A stretch of DNA of 64,000 nucleotides from contig OZ024890.1 in assembly GCA_964017195.1 (NCBI GenBank), positions 71,000,276-71,064,275 of the forward strand, given 5' to 3'. The notes under the pieces were generated by a model. That model did not search any database, was not told where the DNA came from, and saw only the letters and a program-made list of their open reading frames with translations. This document shows positions 28,601-36,345 of this stretch, in pieces. Every line of letters begins with the position of its first letter. Position 1 is the first letter of the stretch. The stretch comes from Siderastrea radians (lineage: Eukaryota; Cnidaria; Anthozoa; Scleractinia; Rhizangiidae). The position numbers were made by a program, and so were the translations under genes.

Positions 28601-31600
28601 GCCTAGATTGGTCCAATTTGCATTTGTTCTCCCCTGTTAGTACTGGCATTTTGCGGCACTTGACAGTTGTGCGCACATCAAGTGCACTTGGTCAGGTGAC
28701 GGCCAAACCTGCTGCACCTGTGGACATTGAACAACTTCAGGAGGAAGCAAAGAAGGTAATTGAACAGATGGACAATATAGTAAGCTTGATTGAAGAAAGA
28801 TCTCAGGTTTTATTTTGTGAAAATTTGTCAAAAGAAAAAACGCAATAAACTTCTCTTGAATTGTCATCCCCTAGGGTTTGATCCACAGACTCGAATGTTG
28901 ATAGCTGTTTGTTTCTACCTATAGCATTCTGTTTGGGCGTCAATTTTATGACTTACAGTTACTATGAGCAGTCTTGTTTCTATTATCGCCAGTTTATTGT
29001 CACACTGTTTATGAGCTCAGTGCTTTGAAGTTGGATTTATATGTTTCGTTGTTTCTTTGACAGGAACTCAGAGCCCTTGTTTCGTTAGACAAACCTGAAT
29101 CACTGAGGGCATCTCACACACTGGCCTGGACAGAGGTACGTCCATAACATAACTCACAAATTTTAATTTTCTCAAAACACCCCTTAGGCAAAATTGAATG
29201 CAGTGGATACAACGCCCATAACTTGAGAAATAATAGATGTTGTGTTACTTGCTCGAGACAGAGCACCATCTAATTTGAGGTGTAACATCGGAGGGTAGTC
29301 CAATACTTACCACTTGTTCTTGAAAGTCGTGAAAGTGGAGATTCAACTCGTATGAGTCGTACGACGTGAACAACTCGCAAAACAATGGTTACAACTGCCA
29401 CTCGTACGAGTTGAATTTCCACTTTCACGACTTGAACAAGTGGTGAGTATTGGACATGAATACTAACTTGTGGCACAATTATTCACTCCCCACCCCCCCC
29501 CCCCCCGCGCCCCCGAGTCGTGAACTACCCAGTGGCAAGCTTGTAGGCTTTGTCTCACAATTGGATTTGGGGAGGGGGGAGTAGTTTCGCAGATTAGGGG
29601 GTGTTCTGCCTTGGGAGGAAGTTTTGATGCTGCTATAGAGTAACTAATAGCATTCTTAAACTTGACTGAAACTACGAAAAACTGACCATTCAGTGATTTG
29701 TGCTTTCACATCCAGTAACGTCACTACTTCATTGACATAAATACTATCAACTGACATTGCACTTGACTCTGAATACGTGTTCTTCTTGTGTTGGAGTCTG
29801 TTCCCAGCCGAATAGTAAATAGCACACAAGCGAAGCGAGCGCTAAAAAACCTGCGTTGGTTCGTTCGCTCACTCGACGATTTTATGAGAAAAAAGAAGGT
29901 CTGTGAACAGTCTATCTATGTTTGTGAAACAGTAGTCAGTATCCTCAACAGCATTCCTTTTCAGGTTTCTATAACCCTGTGTTCTGAATTCTAATGGTAC
30001 TTTATCTTACTATTTTTAGATAATTTTCTTAAATATTTTACATGCTTTAATCCTATATTTATAATATATTGTAATCGCAGGTCCACATCAGCCTCTGGCT
30101 GCCTTTTTTAACCTATATGTGTCTGTGTAGGATTTCTAATGGTACGTCATTTTATTGCCCAGTTGTTCGAGACAGGCTTATTTGTGGACCCTCATCATGA
30201 CCCAGACACACCCTCTGGGCTGGAAGTCAACTCCACAATGTATTATGTTCTGTCATCATTCCCCTCTCTCGTGCATGATGTCTCCAGTACTCAATCCCAG
30301 AAAGAAGAAATGGAAAAGCTTCTTCATATTCCAGATCACTGCTTTGGCGGTCCTCCAACTATGTAAGTGTGTAGTTAACGTTCTCAACTAAGATATTCAG
30401 CAGCGATGGGAAAACGGTTTGCAAGAAAAAAAATGACTGTGAAAAAGTGTGCTCAGTATTGTTCATTGCGCTCCCCCTTTCCTTCTATCCTTACTATTTA
30501 ACAAGAACTCGCATTGTGGGGGTATGAAGCCCAAAAAAAGTCAGAAGGCGGGGCGAACCGAGCGCGGACTGGGGTGAGAAATGGGAAGGCCCTCACCCCA
30601 CCCCTCTGCTACAACTCTATTCACCCCACTCCCGATACGAGATGTACGAGTAGACGAGCACAGAGCCATAAGAGGGAGCCAGGAATACGACTACGTACAA
30701 TGCTATTCAGTTCACTCAGAGGAAAGTGAAACATACGACCGTGCGCGACGCTTTTCTTCTCCTTTTCACGCATCGAAACTGTATGCAGTAGGCGATTTTC
30801 GTAAGCGACTGTGTCTTTCACTTCTCGCTAGACTAGGAAAGAAAATGGGTCTGGGCTGCTCGTTCACTACGCACTGAGGGACACAGAGAAAATCTAGATT
30901 GTGAGTTTTATCAAAGGATTGTCTATGGCATATCATCATTCCTGATTTCTTCACAGCCAAACTGTTTTTTTTCTCTGCAGGCACTCGGCCTCGCTTTGGC
31001 CCAGGCCCCGAACCGAGGCTGGTCTTACCAAGATGGCGGCGCTGTGGCAGCGGCTGTTGGAGCAGAATGGCTGCAATGCACTTGTCAAAGCAGGTTTGTC
31101 ATTAAAAATTTCGCTTCATTCATATTTTGTAATTAACATTAACGTTTGCAATTGAATGATTGCAATCAGAAACAATGTTTTTAGGAGATAATTACAGGGA
31201 AAAAATACATAAAATAAATTTTACTGTCCTGGGAAGTGGCGCTCGTGAAAGCTATGGTCACCGAGTAGTCCGATCTCCTCGTTAATGCTGTCTCCCAAAT
31301 CGTTATTTTCTTCATAAATTTGCCCTTAAAACGACCATGTTTGACAAAAAAGAGTCACTCTCTTTTATTTCAATGACCAGTTTCAGTGTTATTTTACCTT
31401 TCTATTTATGCTTTTTCCTCTGTTGAGTTTTCCCTGCACCTCTTTTCCTCAGTTGTAGGTTGCCATAATTTCACCGTCCTCCCCTAATGTGTGTACGACC
31501 AAATTGTTATCTCCTGTCGGTGTTCGTATTTTTGAACACGATTCACCCCTCTCTTCTTAGGTGCTATTGGCTTAGTCCAAGCCATCACCCTAAGTTTTGA

Positions 31601-33359
31601 ACAGGGTTTCACTGTCTCCCCTCTCTCCTCAGGTGCTATTGGCTTAGTCCAAGCCATCACCCTAAGTTTTGAACAGGGTTTCACTGTCTCCCCTCTCTCC
31701 TTAGGTGCTATTGGCTTAGTCCAAGCTATCACCCTAAGTTTTGGCGGCCTACAGTTCTCAGCAGGACACTTTGAATTTGCCGCAAATCCCGCCTCGCTGC
31801 ACACCACTATCACTTTCCGCCGTATTCACCTGTACGAAGATATGGATATTTATCTCACGGTGTTGGTGAATGAGGAGACTGGACATGCAGAAAAGCTGAT
31901 AGTGAAGCCGGTCAAGGGAGGCAAGGCTCCGCTGTACGCTTGTGAGGCAGGCTGTCAGTATGACCCTGTAGAAGTCGGGTGAGTACATTGTCACGTCCCG
32001 CAATCTCTTACCTGGAAAAATTGTTTGAGCCAACCAAGCAACCAACGTCATCTGGGAGAGCGATTACACAGCAACGTCGTCCCCTCCCGCATCTTACGTA
32101 GGGTGTAAGAGGTTTTCCGATATACAAACTATTTAGGAATGTGCCGCTCTACGTGTGAAACAAGGTACACCTTTGATCAGATCAGTGCATTGTTGCGTGT
32201 CGTAGGCCCCTCTTGCCTTTGTTAAAGTTTGTGCATTCTTCGTGAAGGGATGTTGCTCGGACATTGTATCGGGAGTTCACAGTTCAAATATATGATTATT
32301 TCATATATTAATGTTCAGTTCACAAAAAGAAGAAATAACTGAAGAAGAGAGGAGTGAATCCAGAATGATAGCATAGGTTTGCCACCAAAGAATACCAATT
32401 TACACAAGACCCGCTTTAGGGCCTTTCAAGAGTCTTGGGATTCTCTTCTTTGAAATCCTATCACTTACTGAGCACATCAGGTGTTATCAAATAAACGAAC
32501 AGATTACTGTAGATATTCTGACAGTGGCCGACATTTTGACGTGCATTATCTTTCATTTTGATTTCAGTGAATCTGAGGTGTCTTTTCCAGTACGCATGAC
32601 CAGGCCTGTCACACCGCTGCTCTACATTTCGCATAATAAATCGGAGCTGCTGGAGCTCAGAAAACATGTATTTATAAAGGATGCACATGAAGGTAAGAAT
32701 AACGCTGTTCCAGGCTACGAAATGTTAGGGAAGGCGAATGAGAAAACGAGTGCCAAAAACGTGTGGGAAAACTTCGAACTTGCTAGGCAAGAATAAATCG
32801 ATATAGAGATGATGGACATTTGCGAGAAAAGAACATCAAGGCTGAAAGAGAAAAACAGATACGACACAAAAAGAGGGAAATTTAAGATACCCACGCAAGG
32901 CATTGTTCGACGACTTTTTGCCGACTGTTTTGTTGCTCAGTAAACAAGCTTCTGTGAAGGATGCTCGTGAAACAAAGGTAATCAGAAGTCATTATAGAGA
33001 ATGTCGAAGCTTAAAGATTTGTAATGGAAGAACATCAAGGTCTGCAAAGATTTGAAAGAAAAACAAACAATGAGATAAATACTCAAATTAGCAGTGAGCA
33101 TGATATGTTCACCCGTACTATTCTTTTTGTGACTGGTATGTATTTTTTAATTGTTACAATTTTGTTAACTTCTTTCCCTCTTTTTGTTCTAGAGTCCCTC
33201 AAGAATCATCACATACACCATCGATCAGGATTGCCAGCAAAGTTCTGGGTGACTATCGCTTTTCTAATCGTCGGGTTTCATCTTTATCTGGCGAAGCTAA
33301 TTTATTCCGAGTGCTTCAAAGAGAAAGACATTGTGCGTTCGAAAATTTACATGAGCTGA
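10633..33359 (+). CDS. KIAA2013: KIAA2013 homologue, single-pass membrane protein, 15 exons
   Basis: Exons: 10633-10667, 13403-13512, 14178-14300, 14964-15101, 15244-15302, 15747-15839, 16621-16694, 28184-28327, 28641-28779, 29064-29135, 30163-30362, 30981-31093, 31705-31978, 32568-32692, 33193-33359. Every junction is GT-AG and phases close to 621 codons ending at TGA 33359, close to the vertebrate protein length. The start at 10633 was chosen because it is the only nearby ATG in phase with exon 2. Exon 2 encodes a signal anchor (TM) after a short basic N-terminus. The long middle part is predicted luminal or extracellular. The last exon holds a second hydrophobic helix near the C-terminus. 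The family is an uncharacterised conserved membrane protein, probably of the secretory pathway; its molecular function is not established. Intron 7 (16695-28183) has been inflated by nested transposons. Confidence 0.88.
10745..10895. repeat. Foldback (MITE-like) inverted repeat in KIAA2013 intron 1
   Basis: Two arms of about 50 bp, starting near ATGTTGCAGTTTAATTTTAT and ending with its imperfect reverse complement, face each other across a short AT-rich spacer. Confidence 0.5.
11034..12222. mobile_element. Non-autonomous DNA transposon, MULE-like, 1,189 bp
   Basis: Imperfect terminal inverted repeats of about 110 bp begin TAGCCTGCGTAG on the left and TAGCCTGCGTGG on the right. The element is flanked by a perfect 9-bp direct repeat TTCTTTCTC (11025-11033 and 12223-12231). 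A 9-bp duplication is typical of Mutator-like elements. No transposase ORF is present inside. Confidence 0.7.
12682..13006. repeat. Interspersed repeat with short inverted ends
   Basis: The unit starts near CCCCAGGGGG and ends near CCCCTGGGG in inverted orientation. Inside, short motifs built on TCTAGACTA recur several times. It looks like a non-autonomous element; the class is unknown. Confidence 0.35.
14350..14550. repeat. Cluster of degenerate ATCGATTGC / ATTGATTGCC repeats
   Basis: About a dozen short variants of ATCGATTGC-type motifs on both strands are packed into 200 bp of KIAA2013 intron 3. They resemble subterminal repeats of a DNA transposon, but no clear ends were found. Confidence 0.45.
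17036..17041. repeat. Target site duplication GTTTTC, left copy
   Basis: This direct repeat matches 25323-25328 exactly and marks the insertion of the 8,281 bp transposon. Confidence 0.8.
17316..17897 (+). CDS. Transposon protein, probable 5' exon of the HECT gene
   Basis: 193 codons from the first ATG inside the left terminal repeat. The N-terminus is acidic-helical, followed by a Ser/Arg-rich low-complexity stretch (about 60-105) and a more ordered region around 115-175 with a Lys/Glu-rich helix. No catalytic motif was recognised. The frame stays open until TGA-type stops in repetitive DNA, so the true exon probably ends at a donor near CTACCCGTACG (about 17845) and joins the HECT exon at about 20147. 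That splice is inferred, not proven. Confidence 0.5.
   Translation: MAAEGSTWSDDQKDEIIRIAESAIETITQLSNVVGRSNGARAPATAPSNSGSSRSENAVDELHRRFPTAGSRFNSRGSRSRSARPAPYPSRRPAGRPRESLTVSKDVIVIEYEHDRVPSKTEKIELEKSKQVISGFEVNREWTAKQLEKKLEALLKGTQMEGFCFEIMKNCSGTLPVRKWKPCKMTAIWLNFD
17898..20150. repeat. Non-coding insert with CAGTCAAA/CTGCAG repeats at both ends
   Basis: Blocks at about 17895-18075 and 19800-20150 are full of short variants of CAGTCAAA, CTGCAG and GCAGTTAAGC on both strands. The middle (18100-19780) has no supportable gene. Short direct copies of AGCCCTG sit at each edge (about 17857 and 20157). This resembles a non-autonomous transposon with subterminal repeats nested in the HECT gene intron. 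Confidence 0.4.
20169..21713 (+). CDS. HECT-domain E3 ubiquitin ligase-like protein carried by the transposon
   Basis: 514 codons with no ATG at the 5' end (the frame opens at TTG), so this is an internal or 3'-terminal exon; an acceptor near 20146 is likely. A Ser/Thr-rich tract (about 50-130) precedes a HECT domain (about 205-514). The N-lobe signature VDLGGPRKEW is at about 235-245. The C-lobe carries PTAHCCGNVLHLP with the expected catalytic cysteine at about residue 477, followed by a C-tail. HECT ligases form a thioester with ubiquitin through that cysteine and pass it to a substrate. HECT genes riding with this type of transposase recur in animal DNA transposons. The role in transposition is unknown. 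Confidence 0.75.
   Translation: MVRVVTPNVPSGRKIDSKLLLKSIAPTGCIYIRLLAELDDESDEMLEHSVFSIPENQAEASFTATTSTSSFTTTLSSSSSSTMTLPSSSSRSSSTVSSSIITPSSTNTTGATVDLTVATSHNSAGTSEESVDLLNATASNREEHPIQCPFDINAIISDAKSKNLTDPVELLRFLQERIVKGRQLDLTSLEETCDGETTFITVDRDKVLETTLSELEFVDDYTLTFKVDFMGEVSVDLGGPRKEWIRLVNREMKAKYFDNGLREYLSQDYYYVGIMIAVAMLQNGQMPAFIDDHILQEILSRNRSLDPCVNEMKAGLEKLGMLSALQQLPTLINLLRPGSQRKVNVPRLLQMLKPKFSEEGSNAIGYEKEVYMLFVRYVREVASGQRSCGSRKLESCHILEFVTGASEEPVLGFAMNPYIEFDIPIITRVQNSIPQEASAQVSPDQDPGLQQESTEESTAREEKPMVRAGFTPTAHCCGNVLHLPRATHEVQLPPQQKLFDIYDLAFSSSFFGKV
21714..23539. other. Non-coding stretch between HECT gene and transposase
   Basis: AT-rich and without a supportable gene. It contains the foldback repeat listed at 22800-22975. 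The two flanking genes converge here. Confidence 0.5.
22800..22975. repeat. Foldback (MITE-like) inverted repeat
   Basis: Arms of about 60 bp, including CATGCAAATTGCCTTCCAAG on the right and its imperfect inverse on the left, flank a short spacer. Both ends carry TAGACCTTTTG / TAAGACCTTTTG. Confidence 0.55.
23540..24790 (-). CDS. DDE integrase-like transposase of the IS3EU-like element
   Basis: 416 codons. Residues about 40-85 form a helix-turn-helix (KIADMLQVSVSTIQRRRREF) for end recognition. A second helical region at 115-145 precedes the RNase H-fold catalytic core. The likely catalytic triad is D175 (HIDSGHK), D232 (CDYGMEN) and E267 (SRVERAH), with 34 residues between the second Asp and the Glu. 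The core resembles retroviral and IS3-family integrases and would cut and join the transposon ends. The frame upstream (24799-25056) probably belongs to the same gene, joined by a small intron or frameshift. The core looks intact, so the element may be recently active. Confidence 0.82.
   Translation of the reverse strand: MSEMINILPVEIENREHAEVFDQDTAYSTSVTITPGPGRRRYDISKDQLEHLRSLYFSWQKIADMLQVSVSTIQRRRREFGLSDEFERYSDITDDELDQIYASVTGNSCEGPLTPNVGRRRFIGALRRRGLRIQRWRVSECLRRVDPDGTALRWRMTIHRRKYFVPTPNSLWHIDSGHKLIRHKLITHVCIDGKTRLIVYASCCNNNKADTVLSLFQNGVEKWGLPSRVRCDYGMENFYVGQYMIEHRGEGRGSIITGSSVHNSRVERAHRDVYSGVLAFYARIFEAMEDESILDISDDVHLFSLHHVYSPRINRSLEEFIQQMNNHPVSTENNQSPLQMWERGMLENMHSGHTALSPEEIEDFGMDLEGVLSIEEEDYQVNVIPPAIELSDEQLTQMPSPLQNDENCGVNISSNV
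24799..25056 (-). CDS. Probable 5' coding part of the transposase gene
   Basis: 86 codons from an ATG (AAGATGGCGGCC) just inside the right terminal repeat, in a different frame from the transposase ORF and ending 8 bp before it. It is rich in Arg/Leu helices with no recognised domain. A very short intron or a frame change near 24800-24825 would link them, since the transposase frame stays open upstream of its first ATG across that point. It mirrors the left-end ORF, which also starts ATGGCGGC. Confidence 0.5.
   Translation of the reverse strand: MAARSVVIRERNEGGFRHFLQNLKAVFRLFLTPENVHLTTDALVEARRVLLEARRTLSLLISDLQRGDPIRQGYRQVLYKHHFRI
25323..25328. repeat. Target site duplication GTTTTC, right copy
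   Basis: This direct repeat matches 17036-17041 and marks the right end of the 8,281 bp transposon. Confidence 0.8.
25730..26760 (-). pseudogene. Penelope-like reverse transcriptase remnant
   Basis: On the minus strand, 26700-26510 encodes a reverse transcriptase core: QGTAMGTKMAVAFAYIFMAK followed by QFIDDIFSLW, where FIDD is the catalytic YxDD-type box. It hits an in-frame stop soon after. After the N gap, 26233-25730 gives 167 codons of the downstream thumb and linker region typical of Penelope-like elements (KTHLLERGYPENF and similar). The in-frame stop and missing ends mark it as dead, though the gap hides about 200 bp. Confidence 0.65.
26301..26500. other. Assembly gap (200 N) inside the Penelope-like remnant
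   Basis: Exactly 200 Ns. The true length is unknown. Confidence 0.99.
26836..27110. repeat. Low-complexity repeat tail and AAAT-rich tract
   Basis: It begins with (CAA)n at 26838-26858 followed by GCTTTATT, which looks like the inverted tail of a retroelement, and ends in AAATAAAT-type simple sequence at about 27060-27108. Confidence 0.4.
29295..29455. repeat. Foldback inverted repeat in KIAA2013 intron 10
   Basis: Arms of about 60 bp (GTCCAATACTTACCACTTGT on the left, its inverse ending at 29455 on the right) with few mismatches flank a spacer of about 40 bp. It would form a long hairpin. Confidence 0.65.
31561..31776 (+). repeat. In-frame 72-bp triplication of a splice acceptor and exon edge
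   Basis: Three copies of a 72-bp unit start at 31561, 31633 and 31705, each preceded by a good acceptor (CTTAG, CTCAG, CTTAG). The unit holds the first 13 codons of KIAA2013 exon 13 plus intron-like pyrimidine-rich sequence. Only the third copy runs into the rest of the exon. The unit is a multiple of three and has no stop, so use of the upstream acceptors would add 24 or 48 residues. Confidence 0.8.
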
Positions 33360-33720
33360 CAACAGCTGGACATGGCTTAGGGAAGACTGATAAGCTCCAA
33401 AACACTGTCATGATGTGGATGCTCATAGTTAAGCATTTTAATTAATTATCAGACTGAAAAGTTACCACTGTTACCATTCATTTAAATGGTCACAGGATTT
33501 CATCCACAGTCTCAAATGTAGGGCAGTATTGCTAACTTCCAGCGCTCATACATACAATTAACATCTTCACCTTCACATTTCCTTAAATATATAAGTACAG
33601 GAGCATGATAAAAGGCAGGAATTAATTACACTTCATATCCATTGTTTTATGAAAAAAAAAAAAAGGCAATCGTGTCTTTTTGGGGCGTGTTTTTTGGGGG
33701 CATGTCTGCACGCAGATTGT
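33360..33720. other. 3' flank of KIAA2013
   Basis: No gene seen. This is probably the 3' UTR and intergenic DNA after the KIAA2013 stop codon. Confidence 0.5.
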
Positions 33721-33913
33721 AGCTTACCGGCTGAGAAAACTGCATGAATTAAATACCTCCGAAGATGAACTAACAGTAACTGAAATTAAAACTCAAGGGA
33801 TGTCTCTTATTGCGTTTGGGGAAAGAATGTTACATGTAAACAATTTTCTTAGAATATAATAATAAAATTACCAATATGTTTTTGTGTTAAGCTTGCTGGA
33901 ACTGTAGCTTACT

Positions 33914-33987
33914 GGCCTGCGTGCAGTCTGCAGACGTCTTCTATTTCCTTCGAAGCAAAGGAAATAGCAGAAGTCTGCACGCAGGCC
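33914..33987. repeat. Hairpin with GGCCTGCGTGCAG arms
   Basis: GGCCTGCGTGCAG...TATTTCCTT is mirrored by AAGGAAATAGCAGAAGTCTG...GCAGGCC across a short loop. It lies between the two exon-like direct repeats. The TGCGTGCAGGC theme recalls the ends of the MULE-like element at 11034. Confidence 0.55.
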
Positions 33988-34124
33988 ATAGCTTACCCGC
34001 TGAGGAAGCTGCATGAATTAAATACCTCCGAAGATGAACTAACAGTAACTGAAATTAAAACTCAAGAGATTTCTACCTTGTATGAAGATGAACACCTGCC
34101 TACAACTCGCCGTAGTTCAACGGG

Positions 34125-34130
34125 GAGGTG
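34125..34130. repeat. Target site duplication GAGGTG, left copy
   Basis: This 6-bp direct repeat matches 55377-55382 and immediately precedes the AG terminus of the Polinton-like element. Six-base duplications are the Polinton/Maverick hallmark. Confidence 0.92.
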
Positions 34131-34274
34131 AGTAGTAATGGGCGACGGTCTGGTGAAATGAATCAAAAAGGCCTACCCCCCCAACTTTTTAAACCAATGG
34201 GAGACTCGTGCCATTCCTTTTTATCATGTGATCCCGGTCAAGAGAATGGACCAATGAGAGTTGGGGTCAAAGGT

Positions 34275-34510
34275 CATCCAAGATGGCGGCTGGTAGTGGG
34301 AATGTGTTTTGGGGTGGGCAACCGCTGAGCAGGGATGAAAAAAGGATCGCGGGCTCATCCAAGATGGCGGCTGCTGGTGGGAGTGTGTTTTAGGGAGGGA
34401 CACCGCTGACCAGGTGGAAAAAAGGAATGCGGGCTCATCCAAGATGGCGGCTGGTAGTGTTTTGGGGTGGGCAACCGCTGACCTCAATAGGAAAAGGAGC
34501 GCGGGCGCAG
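34275..34510. repeat. Subterminal tandem units with CAAGATGGCGGC and ACCGCTGA
   Basis: Three units of about 80 bp each hold CCAAGATGGCGGC (34278, 34359, 34439), GTGTTTTGGGGTGGGCA-like sequence, ACCGCTGA and GATCGCGGGCTCA-like sequence. Degenerate copies recur at 35437, 35572-35610 and 35671-35722. The mirror set lies at about 54995-55235 in the right repeat. These could be replication, packaging or promoter elements; CAAGATGGCGGC matches the YY1 core. Confidence 0.65.
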
Positions 34511-34551
34511 TACAATCAAAGAGACGACTGGTGATGTTGGAAATGTGGCTT

Positions 34552-35373
34552 TTAATGACAATCATCATCATCAATGGACAAGACAGAGGTCCCACAGAGA
34601 CCACAACAATGTTCGCCGGGGCGGATGACACACCCTGCGTCTCTACAACGTTGACAGGTGATACTGGTATCCCAATCGGTATCCCAGGTGGTGGGTTTCC
34701 AAGTGGTATCGGTATCCACAGGTAAGACTTGTTGACAAATCTTGCAGGGATCTCGAATATCGTCGCGCTCACACCAATGAAAAGAAGGGAAGTTGAGTTG
34801 CTGCTCCTCTTTTTTCTGGGGAAGATGCTGGTCGAGTCCTTGAAACCATCGATCGAGTGTGCGTTGTTTGACTTGAAGGTCTTGATTTTGTTCTTGGTAA
34901 TCGGACGGATAAGAACAGCCGGGATGAAAATGTCCTTTGCACCAGGCTTTGACAAAGGCGTGGGTGTCGATGGAGGTTTTGGGTGAATTGTTGCAAAGCA
35001 GAAGTCCTTCGGTGGTTCGACGTTGTTGAAGGATGGCATCGATGTTCAAGGGGACAAAATGTTGGTAGATGGTGCATGGCACGGTGGGATTTTCTTGATG
35101 ATAACGGGAATGGGCCAAGACGACTTCTCCTTTGTATTTTTTCTTGCCTATGGTTTGCGTGGGATGATAATTGAGGGGCATTTCTTCGAGGAGGAGATCG
35201 ATTTTGTTGCCGAGATTAAGATTGCGTATAATGCGTCGGACTTCATTGGCTAGGTCCTCCATGCTGGCTCGGGTAAGAAATGAAGGAAGGTAGAGGGTGG
35301 CGTTGACTTTTTCTAGAGAGTTGCAGGGTGATGACCGTGTTGCCTGATTTGAAGGGAGCGGGTTGTTGTCCAT
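34552..35373 (-). CDS. Repeat-encoded cysteine-rich (zinc-ribbon-like) protein, left copy
   Basis: 273 codons lying wholly inside the terminal repeat, so the element has two copies (the other at 54137-54955). The first roughly 35 residues overlap, in another frame, a relic of a capsid gene tail; an internal ATG at 35272 may be the true start. The C-terminal third carries clustered CxxC pairs (CKICQQ, CQRCRDAGC, CCGLCG) that probably bind zinc, and it ends in an acidic tail. The middle is Gln- and His-rich. I do not recognise the family. Its place in both repeats gives it two doses and puts it next to the termini. Confidence 0.7.
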   Translation of the reverse strand: MDNNPLPSNQATRSSPCNSLEKVNATLYLPSFLTRASMEDLANEVRRIIRNLNLGNKIDLLLEEMPLNYHPTQTIGKKKYKGEVVLAHSRYHQENPTVPCTIYQHFVPLNIDAILQQRRTTEGLLLCNNSPKTSIDTHAFVKAWCKGHFHPGCSYPSDYQEQNQDLQVKQRTLDRWFQGLDQHLPQKKEEQQLNFPSFHWCERDDIRDPCKICQQVLPVDTDTTWKPTTWDTDWDTSITCQRCRDAGCVIRPGEHCCGLCGTSVLSIDDDDCH

Positions 35374-36345
35374 TGGTAGTAGTATAGCCCGTCTGTTGAG
35401 ATCTGAACTCGGCTTGTGATTGGTCGAGAGCCAAATCCAAGATGGCGGCTAGAGGTTTTTTGTATGGAAAAGACCCACCCCTAAACAATCAGAAGTGATG
35501 ATCAGAAGTGATGACGTCATCAGAATGGAATGTTGTTGGAAATGAAGAGTTCACGTGTTTTTGTTTGGAAAACCGCTGACCGGTCTAGGAAAAGGAGATC
35601 GCGGGCTCAGATCAGCCAAGAGAGGACATTTCGTGACGCTTACATGACGTAGGGGAATCACCCTCTGGCTAGGGTGGGAAACCGCTGACCAGTTGGTTGA
35701 AAAAAAGGGGATCGCGGGCTCAAAGGGTTGGGGTTCATACAGAGGTTTGATACCGATCGGATTTTTGTCGATACCGAGGTTCGATACCCCTCTCTTTTTT
35801 CCGATCCCGATTCGATGAGATGGTGGTGTTGGTGGGCAGCAGCAGCAGCGGCGGCGGCGGCGGCGGGCGCGCGCGCGCGCGGGGAATCGGCGGCAGCGGT
35901 GCGCGCTTGGCGCACGCTGTGGGGGAAACCAAGATCTTTTTAATGTGAGTTCGAATCCCGGTCGGGGGTGGAAAAAAACAATTTTTTTTGGAAAAAAGCA
36001 TGGAAATTTTTTTTTTCGGGTCGAAGCGAGTAGGAGACAATGGATGGAAGAGTGTTTCTTGGGGATTTGGGTGGGAGGTTTTTTTTGGGGGTTAGAAGCG
36101 ATCGATCGATCGATCGATCGAGTTCGGCTCGGTTTGAAAAACAAAAATCCCTTTTTTTAAAAAACAAAACAAAAGAGAGTTGATTGATTTTATTTGGATG
36201 ACACAGGTTTTTTTTTATTCATGTCAAGGTAGCCTGTGGACTCTGTCATGATCCTTCTTTTCTTCCCCTGGAGTTCTGTGTTGTTGTGAAGGAAACAAAA
36301 GGATCACCAAGCTGTCAACAGATTGCTTGCTTGCTTGCTTCACGT
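35374..36345. other. Inner part of the left terminal repeat, low-complexity tracts
   Basis: It holds a relic of the 3' end of a capsid-like gene (about 35290-35420, minus; tail reading TVITLQLSRKSQR), a (GGC)n/(GC)n tract at 35847-35881 and (GATC)n at 36098-36121. Long ORFs over the GC tract are Pro/Arg or Ala low complexity and are not believable proteins. Confidence 0.6.

Larger units (their letters stand above)
33721..34131 (+). pseudogene. Duplicated exon-like fragment abutting the virus-like element
   Basis: An 83-bp coding-like segment (reading LRKLHELNTSEDELTVTEIK) occurs twice as direct repeats, at about 33721-33803 and 33991-34073. The second copy stays open to a TGA at 34129-34131. 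I do not recognise the protein. It may be the 3' end of an unknown host gene or a retained exon duplicate. The last base of the stop codon is supplied by the inserted element. Confidence 0.3.

Noticed and set aside
30514..30877. ORFs of 71-98 codons in KIAA2013 intron 11
   Set aside because: They are not in phase with neighbouring exons and show no domain; likely chance or an old repeat.
34275..34510. CRISPR-like repeat array
   Set aside because: Units are about 80 bp tandem copies without unique spacers, inside a eukaryotic terminal repeat.
35551..36144. Long ORFs over the GC-rich part of both terminal repeats (about 200 codons, Pro/Arg or Ala rich)
   Set aside because: They arise from simple GGC and GC repeats and short stop-poor tracts; alternative frames are equally open and nothing resembles a protein domain.
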